This document shows positions 1-7,773 of a stretch of 62,690 nt of DNA, in pieces. Origin of the DNA: Chryseobacterium sp. MYb7 (GTDB taxonomy: Bacteria > Bacteroidota > Bacteroidia > Flavobacteriales > Weeksellaceae). The notes below the pieces were generated by a model that made no database searches, was not told the DNA's origin, and was given only the letters and a program-made list of their open reading frames with translations. The stretch lies in NCBI RefSeq assembly GCF_002979455.1, contig NZ_PCOU01000033.1, forward strand, positions 1 to 62,690, given 5' to 3'. Every line of letters begins with the position of its first letter. The stretch's first letter is position 1. A program made the position numbers and the translations under genes.

Positions 1-100
1 TAGAAGAACTATGGCATTTTGGACAATCCATTTTTTTTATTCCAAAAATATAAAATCTATTTTATTTTAACAATACCAAAAAAGGATAAAAAGAAAAAAT

Positions 101-130
101 TGTATACCAGTGAGACAGTCCATACCTTTG
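101..130 (+). promoter_or_regulatory. promoter of the SulP transporter gene
   Basis: TTG at 101-103, a 19-nt spacer and TACCTTTG at 123-130 match the Bacteroidota sigma consensus TTG-N17-20-TAnnTTTG. The ATG at 138 is only 7 nt after the box, so the mRNA should be leaderless or nearly so. Bases 1-100 are AT-rich and hold no gene I can support. Confidence 0.6.
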
Positions 131-137
131 CAAATCA

Positions 138-1676
138 ATGAAAAATACTATAAGCTTATTCGACTTTTCGAAAAAAATAAACTACAAGAATGAATTGCTT
201 GCCGGTTTTACTGTGGCAATGACAATGATTCCTGAGTCGCTGTCATTTGCTATTCTTGCCGGTTTATCTCCACTTACAGGGCTTTATGCAGCTTTTATGA
301 TGGGACTCGTGACGGCAGTTTTAGGTGGACGTCCGGGAATGGTTTCCGGTGGAGCGGGAGCAACCATCGTTGTACTGATTGCTCTTATCCAATCTCATGG
401 AGTAGAATATCTTTTTGCCACCGTAGCACTTGCCGGAATACTTCAGATGGCTGTAGGAATCTTTAAGCTTGGAAAATTTGTAAGACTGATTCCACAGCCT
501 GTTATGTACGGCTTCCTGAACGGATTGGCCATTATTATTTTTATGGCACAGGTAGAACAGTTCAAAATTACAGACAGCAGTGGAGCGGTAAGCTGGCTGC
601 AGGGAATACCTTTGTATATCATGGCAGGTTTAACTGCGCTTACAATTGCCGTAGTCTATTTTTTTCCAAAAATCACAAAAACAGTTCCTGCCTCTCTGGT
701 AGCCATTATAGTTGTCTTTGCTGTAGTTCTTGGGTTTGATATTCCAACAAAAACGGTAGCAGATATAGCTCATATCAGTGGAAATCTTCCAAGCTTTCAT
801 ATTCCGCAGATTCCTTTTTCTCTGGAAACTTTACAGATTATTTTCCCTTATGCCCTCATTATGGCTGGTGTAGGTCTTATTGAATCTCTTTTAACATTAT
901 CCATGGTAGATGAAATTACCAATACTAAGGGAGATACAAATAAAGAATCCTTAGCTCAGGGGTTGGCGAATATTACCAATGGCTTCTTTGGCGGAATGGG
1001 CGGATGTGCAATGGTAGCACAGACACTGGTGAATCTGAATGCGGGTTCCAGAGCAAGATTATCCGGAATAATAGCATCACTGTTAATTCTCATCATTATT
1101 TTGTGTGGCGCGCCTGTTATAGAGAAAATTCCTATGGCGGCTTTGGTAGGAGTGATGATGATGGTTGCGATCAGTACTTTCCAATGGGTATCCATCAGAA
1201 TTGTGAATAAAATGCCAAAATCTGATATTTTTGTTGGAGTTACTGTAGCATTAATTACGGTGATTTTGCATAACCTGGCTTTAGCGGTTTTAATTGGAGT
1301 GATCATTTCAGCATTGGTTTTTGCCTGGGATAATGCTAAAAGAATCAGAGCAAGAAAATATGTTGATGAAAACGGGATAAAATATTACGAAATATACGGA
1401 CCTTTATTTTTTGGTTCAGTGACGGCATTTACAGATAAATTTGACCCAATGAATGATCCGGAACAGGTGGTTGTTGATTTTAAAGAAAGCAGAATTGTAG
1501 ATATGAGTGCTATAGATGCTCTGGACAAATTATCCAAACGTTATAAGCAATATCATAAAACATTTCATCTGCGTCATCTCAGCGAAGACTGCAGGAAAAT
1601 ACTCAAAAATGCAGAAGCTGTAGTGGAAGTCAATATTCAGGATGACCCTACGTATAAGGTGATGCCGGAAAAATAA
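138..1676 (+). CDS. SulP-family anion transporter with STAS domain
   Basis: This 512-residue inner-membrane protein belongs to the SulP/SLC26 family, which carries sulfate, bicarbonate or other anions, usually coupled to sodium or protons. About 10-12 hydrophobic segments fill residues 20-400, including the family-typical start MIPESLSFAILAGLSPLTGLYAAF around residues 31-54 (shown in pieces: MIPESLSFAILAGLSP, then LTGLYAAF). A cytoplasmic STAS domain follows (about 405-505, with VVDFKESRIVDMSAIDAL). Length is normal for bacterial SulP. The gene stands alone: the next gene converges on it and a hairpin separates them. A very short leader follows the TAnnTTTG box. The substrate cannot be read from the sequence; a bicarbonate or sulfate carrier are the usual choices. 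Confidence 0.9.
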   Translation: MKNTISLFDFSKKINYKNELLAGFTVAMTMIPESLSFAILAGLSPLTGLYAAFMMGLVTAVLGGRPGMVSGGAGATIVVLIALIQSHGVEYLFATVALAGILQMAVGIFKLGKFVRLIPQPVMYGFLNGLAIIIFMAQVEQFKITDSSGAVSWLQGIPLYIMAGLTALTIAVVYFFPKITKTVPASLVAIIVVFAVVLGFDIPTKTVADIAHISGNLPSFHIPQIPFSLETLQIIFPYALIMAGVGLIESLLTLSMVDEITNTKGDTNKESLAQGLANITNGFFGGMGGCAMVAQTLVNLNAGSRARLSGIIASLLILIIILCGAPVIEKIPMAALVGVMMMVAISTFQWVSIRIVNKMPKSDIFVGVTVALITVILHNLALAVLIGVIISALVFAWDNAKRIRARKYVDENGIKYYEIYGPLFFGSVTAFTDKFDPMNDPEQVVVDFKESRIVDMSAIDALDKLSKRYKQYHKTFHLRHLSEDCRKILKNAEAVVEVNIQDDPTYKVMPEK

Positions 1677-1686
1677 GGGGAGAGGT

Positions 1687-1790
1687 TAATAAGTGAATTT
1701 TGCTTCGCAAGTGAATGGTGAATTTTTGCAGTATGGAAACATTGACAAGTGTAGCGAATTGACGATTGACCTTTCACAATAAAACTCCTC
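1687..1790. repeat. intergenic low-complexity repeat-like stretch
   Basis: Between the two convergent genes lies a stretch with internal echoes: GTGAATTTTGCTTCGCAAGTGAA, given as GTGAATTTTG then CTTCGCAAGTGAA, followed by GTGAATTTTTGCA, with a small TTGC-ttc-GCAA hairpin. It has no open frame. It looks like the short dispersed intergenic elements common in flavobacterial genomes; copy number cannot be judged from this window. Confidence 0.35.
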
Positions 1791-1800
1791 AATAACAAGA

Positions 1801-1832
1801 CAAGGACTGTAAGAAAAAATCTACAGTCCTTG
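1801..1832. terminator. hairpin between convergent genes
   Basis: A perfect 11-bp stem (CAAGGACTGTA at 1801-1811 with TACAGTCCTTG at 1822-1832) and a 10-nt loop sits 6 nt beyond the EF-G stop and 125 nt beyond the SulP stop. It probably ends both convergent transcripts, although neither side has a long T-run. Confidence 0.6.
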
Positions 1833-1837
1833 CTTGT

Positions 1838-3904
1838 TTAGGTTATTAATGTATTGATGATAAAATCAGGTACTAAAGCATAGTGCGATAATTTCATGCT
1901 GATGGAAGCTCTTCCGCTCGTCAATGTTCTCAGGTCAGAAATATACCCGAAAGTTGAAGCTAACGGAACTTCCGCTGCAAAGATCTTTCTTCCTGATTTT
2001 TCATCAATTGAAGTAATGATTCCTCTTCTTCTGTTAATGTCCGCAGTAACAGCACCTGTGTATTCCTCAATACTCTGGATTTCTACCTGCATGATAGGTT
2101 CCATCAGTCTAGGACTACATCCTTTTGCCGCTGCTTTGAATCCTTCTCTTGCTGCAATTTCGAAATCGAATGCGGCAGAATCCTGAGCGTGGAAAGAACC
2201 ATCCAGAAGAGTCACCTTCATATTTTCCAGAGGATATCCTTTCAACGGTCCATGATCCATAGCTTCTCTGAATCCTTTTTCAACAGAAGGAATGAATTCG
2301 GAAGGAATAACACCTCCTTTGATTATATTGACGAACTCCAATCCGTATTCATTATCATTTCCTGGCCCGATTTCAAAAGTGATATCAGCGAACTGACCGC
2401 TTCCCCCGTTTTGTTTAGAAAGCTTTTCTCTGTGAATTTGGTTTTCCGTTAAGATCTCACGATAAGAAACTTTAGGTTTTCCCTGATTGATTTCAATACC
2501 ATGATTCAGACGGATTTTCTCCAGTGTAACCTCGAGATGAAGTTCACCCAATCCACTCAATAAAGTTTCTCCGGTCTGCGGGTCTCTCTCCATAACCAAT
2601 GAAGGATCTTCTTCCTGAATTTTTGCCAGTACCAAACCGAAAGATTTCTCATCACCATTGGTTCTGGGTTCAATAGCAACTCTGATCACAGGAGTCGGAA
2701 TGGTAATGGCTTCCAGTAAGATCGGCTGTTCTATAGAAGATAAAGAATCACCAGTTTTGGCATCCTTTATTCCCGTTAAAGCAACAATATCTCCTGCCTT
2801 AGCTTCATCCAGTGATAACGTTTTATCAGACTGCATCTGTAAAATCCTCGAAATTCTGAAACTTTCACCCGTCCTTACGTTCAATATTGTATCTCCGGAT
2901 TGTATCTTTCCGGAATATACACGAAGCATAGCCAGCCTTCCCATATGTTTATCAATCACTACTTTGAAAACAAGCCCAGAAAAAGCTGCCATTTCATTTC
3001 TTTTCAATGTTACTGTTTCTTCTGTCTGAGGATCTCTTCCCTGCAGGTCAGCGAGTTGATCCGGAGCTGGAAGATAAGTGACCACAGCATCAAGAAGAGG
3101 CTGGATTCCTTTATTCTTAAAAGCAGAACCACACAGAACAGGAACGGCTGATCCTGATCTGCACACTCTTTGTACCGCTTGTGAGATCATGTCGACAGTG
3201 ACTGTTTGTTCACTATCCATAAAAATCTCAAAGAACTTCTCGTCATTTTCTGCCAGGGTTTCCATTAATTTTATCTTGTATTCATCAGCTTCAGAACTAT
3301 AAAGATCGGGAATTTCTTTTTCCGCAATGGTTTCACCTTTTTCATCGATCCAGTATAATGCTTTCATTCTGACAAGATCAATAACGCCTTCAAAATGTAC
3401 TTCAGCACCCATCGGAATCTGAAGTGCCAGAGGAAGAGCATTCAGTTTGGTTTTTATCTCATTGAGAACCGCAAAGAAATCTGCACCAATCCTGTCCATT
3501 TTATTGATGAAACAGATTTTGGATGTTCCGTGCTTTTCAGCCTGGAACCAAACATTTTCAGTCTGTGGTTGTACCCCTGATGAAGCACAGAAAACAGCGA
3601 CAACACTGTCCAGAACTCTTAGAGAACGTTCTACTTCCACTGCGAAATCAATGTGTCCCGGTGTATCAATAATGTTGATATTATAAACTTTACCGTCTTT
3701 TTTCCATGCTGTAGAAACTGCAGTGGAAGAAATGGTAATCCCTCTGTTCCTTTCCTGAATGTCTTTATCCATGGTGGTATTTCCGACATCTACATTACCG
3801 ATTTTATGAATGAGCCCTGTGTAATATAAAAGTCTTTCCGTTAATGTTGTTTTTCCCGCATCTACATGTGCTATAATCCCTATATTTCGTGTGTTGTATT
3901 TCAT
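1838..3904 (-). CDS. fusA: elongation factor G paralogue (stand-alone)
   Basis: A translational GTPase of the EF-G family, 688 residues from the ATG at 3904. The longer open frame adds 34 hydrophobic, un-EF-G-like residues, so I reject it. G1 AHVDAGKT (12-19), RGITI in switch I, DTPGH and NKMD are intact, followed by domains II-V with the domain IV loop GGSGQFADI and the domain V tail. EF-G acts in translocation and ribosome recycling in the cytoplasm. The copy is not next to rpsL/rpsG/tufA, and switch I reads MDKDIQERNRGITI rather than the usual one, so it is probably a second, specialised EF-G. TetM-type ribosomal protection is a less likely alternative because the overall pattern is EF-G. 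Its long leader holds a small ORF and a terminator (see 4159-4245). Confidence 0.88.
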   Translation of the reverse strand: MKYNTRNIGIIAHVDAGKTTLTERLLYYTGLIHKIGNVDVGNTTMDKDIQERNRGITISSTAVSTAWKKDGKVYNINIIDTPGHIDFAVEVERSLRVLDSVVAVFCASSGVQPQTENVWFQAEKHGTSKICFINKMDRIGADFFAVLNEIKTKLNALPLALQIPMGAEVHFEGVIDLVRMKALYWIDEKGETIAEKEIPDLYSSEADEYKIKLMETLAENDEKFFEIFMDSEQTVTVDMISQAVQRVCRSGSAVPVLCGSAFKNKGIQPLLDAVVTYLPAPDQLADLQGRDPQTEETVTLKRNEMAAFSGLVFKVVIDKHMGRLAMLRVYSGKIQSGDTILNVRTGESFRISRILQMQSDKTLSLDEAKAGDIVALTGIKDAKTGDSLSSIEQPILLEAITIPTPVIRVAIEPRTNGDEKSFGLVLAKIQEEDPSLVMERDPQTGETLLSGLGELHLEVTLEKIRLNHGIEINQGKPKVSYREILTENQIHREKLSKQNGGSGQFADITFEIGPGNDNEYGLEFVNIIKGGVIPSEFIPSVEKGFREAMDHGPLKGYPLENMKVTLLDGSFHAQDSAAFDFEIAAREGFKAAAKGCSPRLMEPIMQVEIQSIEEYTGAVTADINRRRGIITSIDEKSGRKIFAAEVPLASTFGYISDLRTLTSGRASISMKLSHYALVPDFIINTLIT

Positions 3905-4158
3905 TTTGTTCGATTTAAATTGTTGATTTTTAGATCTGTGTTGAGAAAAGATTCTGAAAAAAATGAGCACAAAATACACTCCAGTCTTATAAAGCCGGCA
4001 AAACATTTTTCGTATTTCGTATCAAAGGAAAATTTTCAGAGATCTTAACAAACAACAGATTTTTTTGAATTGTTAAAGTCTGAAATCAGGGCAGCAAAAA
4101 AGACCTATCCGAATAGACAGGTCTTCAATATATTTTTTAGTATAAAAGATCTATAGAA
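3905..4158 (-). promoter_or_regulatory. EF-G 5' leader after the upstream ORF
   Basis: About 250 nt separate the small ORF from the EF-G start. It contains the intrinsic terminator at 4096-4125 and, just before the EF-G ATG, a copy of AAAAATCAACAAT that also precedes the small ORF. I could not find a convincing TAnnTTTG promoter inside this stretch, which favours a single transcript starting upstream of the small ORF. Confidence 0.4.
4096..4125 (-). terminator. intrinsic terminator in the EF-G leader
   Basis: Read on the minus strand, AAGACCT (complement of 4119-4125) pairs with AGGTCTT (complement of 4100-4106), with two further inner pairs, and is followed by six T (plus-strand A at 4096-4101). 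It lies 34 nt after the stop of the small ORF and about 190 nt before the EF-G start, the position expected for an attenuator. Confidence 0.65.
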
Positions 4159-4245
4159 CTATTCAGATAAATATTCAGTGCTGCCAAAGAACACAGCTCT
4201 GACAGGATTGCTTAAAGTTATAATATTTATCATTTTTGTTGACAT
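4159..4245 (-). CDS. 28-residue upstream ORF, possible leader peptide
   Basis: ATG at 4245 opens a 28-codon frame (starts MSTKMINIITLSNPVRAV, ends STEYLSE) that stops at 4159. It is preceded by an A-rich stretch with AAAAATCAACA and, further up, TATAATTTCG, a partial match to the promoter box. It is followed within 34 nt by a terminator and then by EF-G on the same strand. I see no signal peptide, transmembrane segment or known family. Either it is a leader peptide whose translation controls read-through into EF-G, or an independent small-protein gene with its own terminator. Its existence as a translated gene is inferred only from context. Confidence 0.5.
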   Translation of the reverse strand: MSTKMINIITLSNPVRAVFFGSTEYLSE

Positions 4246-4433
4246 TGTTGATTTTTAATCGGTTGCGAAATTATAATTTTTTTTTGATTTCCAAAGAATT
4301 TTTCAAAATATTTTTTTGTGAACGGAAATTAAACGATTCATAAATCATCTTCTGTGGGGCTGTGAAATTCGTCAATTTTCATAAAAATATCTTAAAACAG
4401 ACAATGAACGTAATGCTTTTATGATAAAAATTT

Positions 4434-4441
4434 TATCTTTG
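4434..4441 (+). promoter_or_regulatory. promoter box of the Ter cluster
   Basis: TATCTTTG at 4434-4441 is a perfect TAnnTTTG box 90 nt before the HAD start; no clear TTG is seen at the usual spacing. It is the only good box upstream of the seven-gene Ter cluster on this strand. Confidence 0.5.
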
Positions 4442-4530
4442 GGAAGAATAGTCTTGTAAACACTTTTTGATGAATGAAAATTTTAAATCTTTTTCAAGAA
4501 GCTAAATAAAAACTTTTAACTTAAAACCTA

Positions 4531-5199
4531 TTGAAAACAGATATCGACATTCATAACCATTGTCATTTTTCCTTTGACCTGTGGCTTACCCTAATCAAAT
4601 CTCACCCTGAATTTAAAGCAAAAAGAGTTGAGCTGTTCTCCTCATTTTTCAACGTAGATAAACCAATTGAGGAGGTTGCGAAAACCGTAAAATATTATGA
4701 TGATCTTTGCAATACGATTAATGAGGTTACAGGAGGGAATATTGATACTTTTGAAATTTACCTGATGATTCTGGGTGCTTTGAATGTAGATATAAAACAA
4801 TTGAATAAGGAAGAACTCAATGCGTTTTACAACAAAAGTGAAGAATTGTTTCTGGAATATAAACCGGTTGTGATTTTTGAAAATGTTCATGGTTTTTTTG
4901 AGAATATCAAAAATCAGGGAAAAACTATTAATATTCTGAGCAATACAGGATTTATCAAAGGAAAAACGATGAGAAAATTTCTGATTCATGAAAATCTGGA
5001 TCAGTACATCGATTTTCATATCTATTCTGATGAAATCAACTGTTCCAAACCGAACCCGCTTATTTTTCAGGAAGTGAAGAATAAGATCAAAGATCAGGAC
5101 TTGCCACTCAATCAGATTCTGCACATCGGAGATAATCCTGTAGCAGATTATAAGGGAGCAAAAGACTTCGGTTTCAGTGCCCACTTACTTAAACACTAA
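4531..5199 (+). CDS. HAD-family phosphatase of the Ter cluster
   Basis: A 222-residue haloacid-dehalogenase-type hydrolase. Motif I is FDLWLT with nucleophile Asp16 and Thr20, motif II is ILSNTG, the motif III lysine is in SKPNPLIF, and motif IV is HIGDNPVADYKGA. The Asp+2 position is tryptophan, as in many FDLWGTL-type HADs. The start is a TTG at 4531: an in-frame stop lies at 4522 and the next ATG would remove motif I. It opens the Ter cluster, with the phosphoribosyltransferase 8 nt downstream. HAD and phosphoribosyltransferase pairs are known partners of TerD/TelA proteins and are thought to act on a nucleotide-like metabolite (established for the family by comparative genomics); the actual substrate is unknown. 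Confidence 0.8.
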   Translation: MKTDIDIHNHCHFSFDLWLTLIKSHPEFKAKRVELFSSFFNVDKPIEEVAKTVKYYDDLCNTINEVTGGNIDTFEIYLMILGALNVDIKQLNKEELNAFYNKSEELFLEYKPVVIFENVHGFFENIKNQGKTINILSNTGFIKGKTMRKFLIHENLDQYIDFHIYSDEINCSKPNPLIFQEVKNKIKDQDLPLNQILHIGDNPVADYKGAKDFGFSAHLLKH

Positions 5200-5207
5200 A
5201 AATAAAC

Positions 5208-6032
5208 ATGAATACAAGGTATAGCTTACACCACATTCATTCGGCGGTTGAGTTTAGTTTCTCACCTGCGGAATACAGCTATTTCAAGTATGGCGATAAG
5301 TCGTATGCTGAAAAATTTGCAAGAGAATTATTTGACGGATTTATTTCCGAAAATGGAGAACTTTTAAATACGGATAGAGAGATTGTCATACTTCCTAGCC
5401 CGTATATGGCGATTCCTACAGCATCCAATTTTTTATGTTTTTATTTTAAAAAACATTTGGATTTTTATCTTTTTCAAAAAGGAAAGAAGTCCAGTATTTT
5501 ATCTAAAATCAATCGTAATCATACGTATATCACAGATTATGGGAATCTTAATTTTGAAGACCGTAAAAATCTGATCGCAAATGATACTTATTATATCGAT
5601 AAAGATTTTTTGAGAGGAAAACTTTGTATTTTTATAGACGATATAAAAATCACGGGAAGTCATGAATATACAGTGAACAGAATCCTGAATGAATATAACG
5701 TTGAGGCTGACTTTATGTTCCTGTATTATGCAGAGCTGATGAATTTTAACCTTGATCCGAAAATTGAAAACTTTTTCAACTATTATGCCGTAAAAAATGT
5801 AAATCATGTTGCAGAAGTGATGAATAAAGAGAGTTTTCAGTTCAATACAAGGATTGTAAAATATATTTTAGGCCTGGATTCAAGTAATTTTGATTATCTT
5901 ACGTCTAAAGTAAAAAAGGAACAGATGGACCTGCTTTTGGAGCTGGCGATCAGTAACAATTATCATTTAATAAAAGAATACGAAAATAACATCAATACTT
6001 TAACACAAACGGAATTATATTATGGCTATTAA
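5208..6032 (+). CDS. phosphoribosyltransferase-like protein of the Ter cluster
   Basis: A 274-residue protein with a PRPP-binding loop IFIDDIKITGSH (residues 141-152), the hallmark of type I phosphoribosyltransferases. The aromatic, Tyr/Phe-rich N-terminal half and the C-terminal 90 residues match nothing I recognise outside Ter clusters. It presumably transfers or removes a ribose-5-phosphate in the pathway shared with the HAD enzyme upstream. Its 3' end overlaps the terD start by 11 bp, so translation is probably coupled. Membrane segments and signal peptide are absent, so it should be cytoplasmic. The base or nucleotide used cannot be predicted. Confidence 0.75.
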   Translation: MNTRYSLHHIHSAVEFSFSPAEYSYFKYGDKSYAEKFARELFDGFISENGELLNTDREIVILPSPYMAIPTASNFLCFYFKKHLDFYLFQKGKKSSILSKINRNHTYITDYGNLNFEDRKNLIANDTYYIDKDFLRGKLCIFIDDIKITGSHEYTVNRILNEYNVEADFMFLYYAELMNFNLDPKIENFFNYYAVKNVNHVAEVMNKESFQFNTRIVKYILGLDSSNFDYLTSKVKKEQMDLLLELAISNNYHLIKEYENNINTLTQTELYYGY

Positions 6033-6579
6033 CTTACAAAAAGGACAAAGAGAAAACATTAACGCACCTAAATTTACTGTAGGTTTAGGATGGGATATCA
6101 ATAATACTTCTACAGGAACAGCTTTCGACCTTGATGCATCTTTATTCTTGCTTGGGGACGATAAAAAATTAGTTTCAGATAATCACTTTATTTTTTATAA
6201 CAACCTTGAGTCTCCAGATAAATCTGTAATCCACACCGGAGATAATCTTACAGGAGAAGGATCTGGAGATGATGAGCAGATCAAAATTGATCTTACAAAA
6301 ATAGATGATGCTATCAAAGAAATTGCAGTAGTAGTAACCATTCACGAAGCAGATTCTAGAAAGCAAAACTTTGGACAGGTAAGAAATTCTTTCATCAGAA
6401 TTTTCAATACAGATACGAATGAAGAAATCTTAAAATATGAATTAGATGAAGATTTCTCAATCGAAACCGCTGTAAAATTCGGAAGAATCTACAACAGAAA
6501 CGGAGAATGGAAATTTGAGGCTGTAGGGGCAGGACAGAGAGACGGCCTTGAGAAATTTGTATCAATTTATCAGAAGTAA
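6022..6579 (+). CDS. terD: TerD-family calcium-binding stress protein
   Basis: A 185-residue TerD protein starting with MAINLQKGQR. The two acidic calcium-binding regions of the family are visible: DLDASLFLL near residue 36 and GDNLTGEGSGDDEQI near residue 74. The IYNRNGEWKFEAVG ending is typical. TerD proteins are implicated in tellurite, oxidative and phage stress responses, probably as calcium-dependent scaffolds at the membrane. It overlaps the phosphoribosyltransferase gene and is 2 nt from telA. It is a paralogue of the TerD at 8791, sharing the identical first ten residues. Confidence 0.93.
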   Translation: MAINLQKGQRENINAPKFTVGLGWDINNTSTGTAFDLDASLFLLGDDKKLVSDNHFIFYNNLESPDKSVIHTGDNLTGEGSGDDEQIKIDLTKIDDAIKEIAVVVTIHEADSRKQNFGQVRNSFIRIFNTDTNEEILKYELDEDFSIETAVKFGRIYNRNGEWKFEAVGAGQRDGLEKFVSIYQK

Positions 6580-6581
6580 TC

Positions 6582-7757
6582 ATGGACAATCAGGAAAATC
6601 AGCCCATAGATCCACTAGGATCAATAGAACCTCTTAAGACCTTTGAACCTACTCCAATGGTTCCTCCAACTCCGGCACAGCCTGTTCAGAATGCAGCACC
6701 GGCAGTTCTTGTGGATAGAGAGGGAAATGTAAATCTTACTCAGCTGCAGTCAGAAGAACGTGAGAAATATGAAGTTCTTGCCAATTCTATTGATGAAACC
6801 AACCCTGGTTCCATCGTGAATTTCGGAGCGGAACTTCAGAAAACATTAACGAATCAGAGTGACAGCTTCTTAGGTAATGTAAGAAGATCAAACTCTGGGG
6901 AAGTAGGAGGGCTTATCAATGATCTTTTGGTAGAACTTAATTATGTGGATGTAGAAGAGCTTAATGGAAATAAAGTAAAAAGTTTCCTGAGTAAATTACC
7001 ATTCATGAAGAAAGTAATGACTCAGGTTGAGAACTTATTTGCAAAATATGATAAGATCATCAACAATATCGAGCAGATCTCTTATAAAGTAAACGCAGGA
7101 ATCATTACTTCTACAAAAGATAATGCTGTACTTCAGACTATTTTTGAAAGTAATGTAAATTCTATCAAGCAGATTGAAGGTCTTGTGATTGCAGGAAATA
7201 TAAGAATGGAAAGAGCTGCAGTAGAATTGGCTCAAATGGAGGCCAATCCTCAGGATTTTCAGGATTATCAGATTGCTGATAAGAGAGATTTCATTGCAAG
7301 GTTAGACAGAAGAATGGCAGATCTTAAAGTGGTACGCGTGATCATGATGCAGTCGCTTCCACAGATCAGACTGGTACAGAATAACAATGTTTCCATTGCT
7401 GAAAAGGCACAAACGATTCTTACCACTACACTTCCTGTTTGGAAAAACCAGCTTTCATTGGCTGTAGCGATGTACAGACAGCAGCAGAATATTGAAATTC
7501 AGCAGAAAGTATCTTCTACTACAGAAGAGATCTTAAGAAAGAATGCAGAGCGTCTTGGGCAGAACTCAATTAATGTTGCAAGAGCTAATGAGCAGACTAT
7601 CGTATCTGTGGAAACATTAAAAGAAACAACATCAATGTTGATCAATACATTGAATGAAGTGAAACAAATCCAAAAACAGGGAGCAGATAACAGAAGAAAA
7701 CTGGATCAGGATCTTCAGACATTGGAGCATGAACTTAAAGCGAATGTCAGAGGTTAA
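6582..7757 (+). CDS. telA: TelA/KlaA-family toxic anion resistance protein
   Basis: A 391-residue TelA-family protein. A Pro-rich disordered N-terminus (residues 1-45) precedes a long, almost entirely helical body with FGAELQKTLTNQSDSFL, KVKSFLSKLPFMKK, and heptad-rich helices up to the end; this is the family pattern. TelA proteins accompany TerD in tellurite and stress clusters, where their biochemical role is unresolved. The start lies 2 nt after terD and the next gene begins 16 nt after its stop, so all are one operon. Confidence 0.9.
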   Translation: MDNQENQPIDPLGSIEPLKTFEPTPMVPPTPAQPVQNAAPAVLVDREGNVNLTQLQSEEREKYEVLANSIDETNPGSIVNFGAELQKTLTNQSDSFLGNVRRSNSGEVGGLINDLLVELNYVDVEELNGNKVKSFLSKLPFMKKVMTQVENLFAKYDKIINNIEQISYKVNAGIITSTKDNAVLQTIFESNVNSIKQIEGLVIAGNIRMERAAVELAQMEANPQDFQDYQIADKRDFIARLDRRMADLKVVRVIMMQSLPQIRLVQNNNVSIAEKAQTILTTTLPVWKNQLSLAVAMYRQQQNIEIQQKVSSTTEEILRKNAERLGQNSINVARANEQTIVSVETLKETTSMLINTLNEVKQIQKQGADNRRKLDQDLQTLEHELKANVRG

Positions 7758-7773
7758 TTTATAGCATACTAAG

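Noticed and set aside
1..60. Terminator-like TGGACAATCCA plus T8 at the left edge
   Set aside because: The stem is only 4 bp with a 3-nt loop; too weak to support.
1838..3904. TetM/TetO-type tetracycline resistance protein
   Set aside because: The domain pattern, MDRIGADF and domain IV sequence are those of EF-G; only the switch I spacing is Tet-like.
3905..4006. A 34-residue N-terminal extension of EF-G
   Set aside because: It is hydrophobic, unlike any EF-G start, and MKYNTRNIGIIAHVDAGKT is the family N-terminus.
4642..5184. 180-codon minus-strand frame opposite the HAD gene
   Set aside because: It is the antisense shadow of a gene with intact HAD motifs, and its sequence is typical low-complexity antisense (Ile/Phe-rich).
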